From assembly GCA_003151955.1 (NCBI GenBank), contig PLZB01000028.1:1-64000 (forward strand): a stretch of 64,000 bases of DNA, written 5' to 3'. The number at the start of each line of letters is the position of its first letter. Position 1 is the stretch's first letter. Under the pieces are notes generated by a model that worked only from the letters and a program-made list of their open reading frames with translations, searched no databases and was not told the origin of the DNA. This document shows positions 60,724 to 64,000 of this stretch, piece after piece. The position numbers and the translations under genes were made by a program. The stretch comes from Acidimicrobiaceae bacterium (GTDB lineage Bacteria; Actinomycetota; Acidimicrobiia; Acidimicrobiales; UBA8190).

Positions 60724-61353
60724 TCAGAGGCGCCGGAGCACGGTGACGACCTTGCCGTAGATCGTGACGTCGTCGGGATGGAACTCCATCGGCTCCATGG
60801 CGGAATTGGCCGGGGTCAGGATGATCCGGTTCCGCTTCAACGTGTAGGTCTTGACGGTGGCCTCGTCGTCGTTGATCCCGGCCACGACCACGTCCCCGTT
60901 GACGGCCTCCGGCTGCTGGCGGACCACTACGAAGTCGCCGTCGAAGATCCCCGCCTCGATCATCGACTCGCCCCGGACCCGCAGCATGAACACCGACCCG
61001 GTGCCCGTGAAGTCCTCCGGCAGGGGGAGGAGCTCCTCGACATTCTCGCTGGCCAGGACGCCGGTGCCGGCGGCGACGTCGCCGAGCAGGGGGACGTGCC
61101 GGACCCGGCCGGCGGCCAGGTTGGCCCCCGAGGAGGGGTCGTACCGGACCTCGATGGCCCGAGGCTTCGTGGGGTCCCTGACCAGGTAGCCCTCACGCTG
61201 GAGCACCTTGAGATGGGCGTGGACGGTGGACGACGAGGTCAGGCTGACCGCCTCCCCGATCTCCCGGACCGACGGCGGGTAGCCCCGGTCCCGGAGGCTC
61301 GAGGCGATGTACTCCAGGATGTCCTGCCGCTTCCCGGTCAGTGCCTCGGCCAT
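60724..61353 (-). CDS. lexA: LexA repressor
   Basis: LexA represses the SOS regulon and cleaves itself on RecA filaments. The 209-residue protein has the winged-helix DNA-binding domain (PPSVREIGEAVSLTSSSTVHAHLKVLQREGYL). The cleavage site Ala95-Gly96 is in LLGDVAAGTG, with the Ser130/Lys168 dyad (RGESMIEAG, ATVKTY). ATG 61353 is preceded by GAGGAG on the minus strand; upstream in-frame codons are not family-like. Two LexA boxes flank its promoter, so it is autoregulated. Confidence 0.96.
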   Translation of the reverse strand: MAEALTGKRQDILEYIASSLRDRGYPPSVREIGEAVSLTSSSTVHAHLKVLQREGYLVRDPTKPRAIEVRYDPSSGANLAAGRVRHVPLLGDVAAGTGVLASENVEELLPLPEDFTGTGSVFMLRVRGESMIEAGIFDGDFVVVRQQPEAVNGDVVVAGINDDEATVKTYTLKRNRIILTPANSAMEPMEFHPDDVTIYGKVVTVLRRL

Positions 61354-61406
61354 GTCGTCTCCTCGCCTCGTGTCCCGGCGGTGCCTGCCGTCACCCGGAG
61401 GTCGGC

Positions 61407-61420
61407 CGAACACCAGTTCG
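61407..61420. promoter_or_regulatory. LexA (SOS) box 1
   Basis: CGAACACCAGTTCG keeps both conserved half-sites GAAC and GTTC with four bases between them. It covers the lexA transcription start. Confidence 0.85.
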
Positions 61421-61424
61421 TAGA

Positions 61425-61453
61425 AGGATAGCGGTGGGGCGAGGTGAAAGCAA
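61425..61453 (-). promoter_or_regulatory. lexA promoter
   Basis: On the minus strand TTGCTT (61453-61448) and TATCCT (61430-61425) are separated by 17 bases. One LexA box overlaps the -35 and another covers the expected start site. Confidence 0.65.
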
Positions 61454-61464
61454 ACACCTGTTCG
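61451..61464. promoter_or_regulatory. LexA (SOS) box 2, one half-site degenerate
   Basis: CAAACACCTGTTCG has one perfect half-site and one with G changed to A. It overlaps the lexA -35 element. Confidence 0.65.
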
Positions 61465-61602
61465 ACCGTCATCGACGCGGGCCGGGCGTGATCCCGGACG
61501 GGTTGGTTCGGCCGGCCTGATCGGCGGGCCGTTCCGGTTCGACCGTTACACCCCCCTGTCAATCTGATCGCATGGCTGCCGACCCCGATGGTCTTTGGAC
61601 CC

Positions 61603-61631
61603 TTGACACGAACAGGTGTTCGTGGTCAGAT
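61603..61631 (+). promoter_or_regulatory. Promoter of the SOS division-suppressor operon
   Basis: Consensus TTGACA (61603-61608) is followed after 17 bases by TCAGAT (61626-61631). The predicted start falls on ATG 61639. The spacer is almost filled by a LexA box. Confidence 0.65.
61609..61622. promoter_or_regulatory. LexA (SOS) box 3
   Basis: CGAACAGGTGTTCG, a perfect palindromic box, lies between -35 and -10 of the division-suppressor promoter. Confidence 0.88.
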
Positions 61632-61638
61632 GAAAAAC

Positions 61639-61716
61639 ATGACGAACAGGTGTTCGGGAAACAGGTGTTCGGCCGCTGCCGCTGCCGCCTTCCTGGTGTG
61701 CGGGGCGAGTCGATGA
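61639..61716 (+). CDS. Leaderless 25-residue upstream ORF in the SOS operon
   Basis: ATG 61639 lies 7 bases after the -10, so it should be the first codon of the mRNA. The peptide starts MTNRCSGNRCS; these residues are the in-frame reading of LexA boxes 4 and 5. An Ala run and a hydrophobic end follow. Its TGA overlaps ATG 61713 of the LysM gene (ATGA). An earlier in-frame ATG at 61630 overlaps the -10. The likely role is ribosome delivery to the next gene. Confidence 0.45.
   Translation: MTNRCSGNRCSAAAAAAFLVCGASR
61643..61656. promoter_or_regulatory. LexA (SOS) box 4
   Basis: CGAACAGGTGTTCG, identical to box 3, lies just downstream of the predicted start site. Confidence 0.85.
61658..61671. 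promoter_or_regulatory. LexA (SOS) box 5, degenerate
   Basis: GAAACAGGTGTTCG is box 4 with its first two bases changed, starting one base after box 4 ends. It may be a weak second site helping cooperative binding. Confidence 0.5.
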
Positions 61717-62183
61717 CCGCCACCGCCTGCGCCGAGTCCGTCGAGGGACCGACCGTTGCGCATCCGCCCGTCCGGTCCCGCCCGGCGAGGCACAATGGGA
61801 TCTCCCGGCCCCGGGTGGGGTTCGAGCCGTCGGTGGGGGAGCGGAGCGCCCATTCGGTGCGCACGGTCCCGCGACACTGCGTGAACGACCGGCGGGCAGC
61901 TCGGACGGCGGCCCTTCGCCGCCGGCGGGTGCTCCTGGGCGTTGTGGTCACCGGTCTCCTGGTCGCCCTGGCCCTGCCATGGGGCGGCGGACAGTCCCGG
62001 TTCTCAGCCTCGGGGGCCACCCTCGCCCACCATGCCGTCTACGTGGTCCAGCCTGGCGACAGCCTCTGGTCGATTGCCCAGCGTCTCGATCCGAGTGGTG
62101 ACCCCCGGCCGATCGTCGACCAGCTGACCGGCCAAACGGGGAGCAGCACCGTGGTTCCCGGTGAGCACCTCCTCCTGCCCTGA
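61713..62183 (+). CDS. SOS-inducible LysM membrane protein, putative cell-division suppressor (ChiZ/DivS-like)
   Basis: Divergent from lexA and just before nrdR, this is the position of ChiZ (Rv2719c) in mycobacteria and DivS in Corynebacterium. From ATG 61713 the product has 156 residues: a long polar, Arg-rich cytoplasmic part, one membrane segment (VLLGVVVTGLLVALALPW, about 73-90) and a C-terminal LysM domain, YVVQPGDSLWSIAQRLDP (from 110). It should be made after DNA damage and delay division at the cell wall. ATG 61713 is chosen for its overlap with the upstream ORF; GTG 61857 is an alternative giving a shorter, more ChiZ-like N-terminus. Confidence 0.8.
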   Translation: MTATACAESVEGPTVAHPPVRSRPARHNGISRPRVGFEPSVGERSAHSVRTVPRHCVNDRRAARTAALRRRRVLLGVVVTGLLVALALPWGGGQSRFSASGATLAHHAVYVVQPGDSLWSIAQRLDPSGDPRPIVDQLTGQTGSSTVVPGEHLLLP

Positions 62184-62216
62184 AGTCGCCGTCCCGAAGG
62201 GAGCACCAGCCGGCAC

Positions 62217-62222
62217 TACGGT
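62217..62222 (+). promoter_or_regulatory. Leaderless -10 element of nrdR
   Basis: TACGGT ends 7 bases before GTG 62230. It would let nrdR and dinB be expressed apart from the SOS promoter. Confidence 0.55.
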
Positions 62223-62229
62223 GGCCGCT

Positions 62230-62700
62230 GTGCGTTGCCCGTGGTGTCAGAGCCTCGACGACAAGGTGGTGGACTCGAGGCTGGCCGAGGACGGCGTCGC
62301 CATCCGTCGCCGTCGGGAGTGCCTGTCGTGCACCCGGCGGTTCACCACCTATGAGCGGCTCGAGGAGGTGCCGCTGTGGGTGGTCAAGCGGGCCGGGGAA
62401 CGGGAGCCGTTCGACCGGGCCAAGCTGATTGCCGGGGTCAGGGCGGCCACGAAGAACCGTCCTGTCAGCCCGGAGCAGCTCGAGATCCTGGCCCAGGAGG
62501 TCGAGGATTCCCTGCGGGGGGCCGGAGCGGAGGTGGACAGCCAGCAGATCGGCGTTGCCGCCCTGGAGCGGCTCCGGGAGCTCGACGAGGTCGCCTACCT
62601 GCGGTTCGCCTCGGTCTACAAGGGGTTCGAGGACCTCGGGGACTTTCAGCGGGAGGTCGGGCTCCTGACCAAGACGACCGAACCCAAACGCAAGGGCTGA
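62230..62700 (+). CDS. nrdR: Transcriptional repressor NrdR
   Basis: NrdR represses ribonucleotide reductase genes in response to ATP/dATP. The 156-residue protein has the zinc ribbon MRCPWC...CLSC (Cys3, Cys6, Cys31, Cys34) followed by the ATP-cone (VVKRAGEREPFDRAKLIAGVRAATKNRPVS). GTG 62230 is chosen because the zinc ribbon must begin there and TACGGT lies 7 bases upstream; the open frame before it is not family-like. No NrdR box was found upstream of it in the window. Confidence 0.95.
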   Translation: MRCPWCQSLDDKVVDSRLAEDGVAIRRRRECLSCTRRFTTYERLEEVPLWVVKRAGEREPFDRAKLIAGVRAATKNRPVSPEQLEILAQEVEDSLRGAGAEVDSQQIGVAALERLRELDEVAYLRFASVYKGFEDLGDFQREVGLLTKTTEPKRKG

Positions 62701-62705
62701 TCGCC

Positions 62706-63416
62706 GTGGTCGAGCTCCTCGACACCGTTCCCGGTCGGGTCCTCGCTGCCTACGCCCACCCCGACGACGCCGACGTCTCCTGTGGGGGGACTCTGGCTCG
62801 CTGGTCCCGGGAGGGTGCGGAGGTTCACCTCCTGCAGTGCACGTCGGGCGAGAAGGGGACGCCCGACCCCGCCGTCGATCCGGGAGAGCTCAGGGTCCGG
62901 CGGGCGGAGGAGACGGCCGGGGCCGCCGGCTTCCTCGGGATCTCGGGTCGGCACCAGCTCGACTACCCCGACGGGGACCTCGTCGACACGGCCGACTTCC
63001 GGGGGGAGCTCGTCAGCTGGATCCGGCGTCTCCGGCCCCAGACGGTCCTCTGTCCCGATCCGACCGCCGTCTTCTTCGGTGAGGACTACTTCAACCACCG
63101 GGACCATCGGATCCTCGGCTTCGCCATGCTCGACGCCATCTCACCGGCGGCGGCGCTGCCCCACTATTTCCCCGATGCCGGTCCTCCCCACCAGGTCCAG
63201 GTCGTCCTGCTCTCGGGGACGCTCGAGCCGACGGTGTGGGTTGACATCGGCGAAGTTCTCGAGGCGAAGGTGGCGGCTGTGAGCTGCCACCAGAGTCAAT
63301 TCGCCGACGGCCCCGACTGGGCCGGCCGGGCGGTGCGGCGTCGAGCCGAAGAGGACGGTCGGAAGGCCGGGGTCGGCTACGCCGAGGGTTTTCGGAGACT
63401 CCGGCTCGGTGCCTGA
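62706..63416 (+). CDS. PIG-L family deacetylase (LmbE-like)
   Basis: A zinc-dependent deacetylase of 236 residues with the signature AYAHPDDADVSCGGTLA, the CTSGEKGT segment and the third metal ligand region NHRDHRILG. In actinobacteria relatives act on GlcNAc-inositol (MshB) or conjugates (Mca), or on other N-acetyl sugars; this one cannot be assigned. GTG 62706 lies five bases after the nrdR stop. Its own stop overlaps the dinB start by 8 bases, so nrdR, this gene and dinB form one operon. Confidence 0.87.
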   Translation: MVELLDTVPGRVLAAYAHPDDADVSCGGTLARWSREGAEVHLLQCTSGEKGTPDPAVDPGELRVRRAEETAGAAGFLGISGRHQLDYPDGDLVDTADFRGELVSWIRRLRPQTVLCPDPTAVFFGEDYFNHRDHRILGFAMLDAISPAAALPHYFPDAGPPHQVQVVLLSGTLEPTVWVDIGEVLEAKVAAVSCHQSQFADGPDWAGRAVRRRAEEDGRKAGVGYAEGFRRLRLGA

Positions 63417-64000
63417 CGGCCCCACCCCGATCGTCGAGGGGGAGGCCCCCGGCGTCGACGACTGCACGGTCCTCCACGTCGACATGGATGCCTTCTTCGC
63501 CGCGGTCGAGGTCCTCGACGATCCCAGTCTGGAGGGGCGGGCCGTCATCGTCGGAGGCACGGGAAACCGGGGGGTGGTGGCCGCCTGCACCTACGAGGCC
63601 CGGGCCTACGGCATCCACTCCGCCATGCCCATCGTGGTGGCCCGCCGGCGATGCCCCCAGGCCGTCTTCCTGTCCGGGCGCTACGGCCGGTACAGCGAGA
63701 TGAGCGAGCGCTTCCACGGCGTGCTCCGGGCCTTCACCCCGATCATCGAGCCCATCGCCCTCGACGAGGCCTTCCTCGACGTGGCCGGTTCCCGCCGGCT
63801 CTTCGGCTCACCTCCCGCCATCGCCGGGGCCGTCCGGGACCAGGTCCGCGCCGACCTGGGCCTCCACTGCGCCGTGGGGGTGGCCCGGAGCAAGCTGCTG
63901 GCCAAGCTGGCCTCCCGAGCAGCCAAGCCCGTCGCCTCGCTGGAGGGCACCCGCCAGGGTGCCGGAGTCGTCGTCGTCCTCCCCGCCGAAGAGCTCCCGT
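63409..64000 (+). CDS. dinB: DNA polymerase IV (3' end outside the window)
   Basis: DinB is a Y-family polymerase that copies damaged DNA. The visible 197 residues include the catalytic VLHVDMDAFFAAVE, GVVAACTYEARAYGIHSAMP, RYSEMSERFHGVL, EPIALDEAFLDVAGS and GVARSKLLAKLASRAAKP. GTG 63409 overlaps the end of the PIG-L gene by 8 bases and gives a short acidic N-terminal tail before the core. No LexA box lies directly upstream, so any SOS control would come from readthrough of the promoter at 61603. The gene runs off the end of the window. Confidence 0.93.
   Translation, partial: MPDGPTPIVEGEAPGVDDCTVLHVDMDAFFAAVEVLDDPSLEGRAVIVGGTGNRGVVAACTYEARAYGIHSAMPIVVARRRCPQAVFLSGRYGRYSEMSERFHGVLRAFTPIIEPIALDEAFLDVAGSRRLFGSPPAIAGAVRDQVRADLGLHCAVGVARSKLLAKLASRAAKPVASLEGTRQGAGVVVVLPAEELP

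Noticed and set aside
1-64000. CTGCAG avoidance as evidence of long-term restriction pressure
   Set aside because: Several CTGCAG sites are present (for example near 26851, 58030, 59931, 62832); I did not count all of them, so no claim is made.

Overview
This window comes from a very GC-rich chromosome. I read it as an actinobacterium, most likely of the Acidimicrobiia. The grounds are the infB-rbfA-truB-ribF-rpsO-pnp-peptidase M16 order, the lexA / LysM division suppressor / nrdR arrangement known from mycobacteria and corynebacteria, DapC/D/E of the succinylase lysine route, a DUF2510 tail, LAxTG-type sorting and secreted tandem '[10 protein letters not shown]' repeats. The class assignment is inference. 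The window is cut inside infB on the left and inside dinB on the right. No tRNA, rRNA, insertion sequence or CRISPR array was seen.

Layout. 1-8761: translation and RNA-decay operon (infB, rbfA, truB, ribF, rpsO, pnp, M16 peptidase). 8769-24858: surface polysaccharide locus with a class E-like sortase and a small LAFTG substrate, a Wzb-like phosphatase, a DUF4012 protein, the initiating sugar transferase, a four-gene glycosyltransferase operon on the minus strand, a GT39-like membrane protein, an O-antigen-ligase-like polymerase, a Wzc-like kinase, and a secreted GH26-like protein behind a c-di-GMP-I riboswitch. 25180-31171: dapB, two TetR regulators, a diiron ferritin-like protein, dapA and RNase J. 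31185-33866: a glycosyltransferase fused to a Wzx-type flippase. 33891-36364: a BsuBI/PstI-type restriction-modification pair that looks like an imported island. 36414-42895: sugar-nucleotide genes (dehydrogenase, aminotransferase, oxidoreductase), a methyltransferase, a GT2 and a polysaccharide deacetylase. 42969-56356: ftsK, thrB, an EAL protein, miaB (frameshifted here), miaA, dapF, hflX, dapC, dapD, dapE. 56428-60658: FKBP lipoprotein, hydrolase, a transporter fused to DUF5522, lipase, GNAT. 60724-64000: SOS region with lexA, a divergent SOS division suppressor, nrdR, a PIG-L deacetylase and dinB.

Two regulatory themes stand out. Thirteen transcription-unit heads carry a TAnnnT hexamer ending 6 or 7 bases before the start codon, which is the signature of leaderless mRNAs. 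Two regulated promoters (SOS division suppressor, TetR-2) place a short leaderless ORF first, ending in an ATGA overlap with the main gene. A c-di-GMP circuit is also suggested by the riboswitch at 24901-25006 together with the EAL-domain protein at 46420-48591.

Lysine/diaminopimelate synthesis is spread over three places: dapB and dapA each lead separate units, and dapF and dapC-dapD-dapE lie together in the miaA-hflX region. Exopolysaccharide genes are interleaved with these housekeeping genes rather than forming one island.
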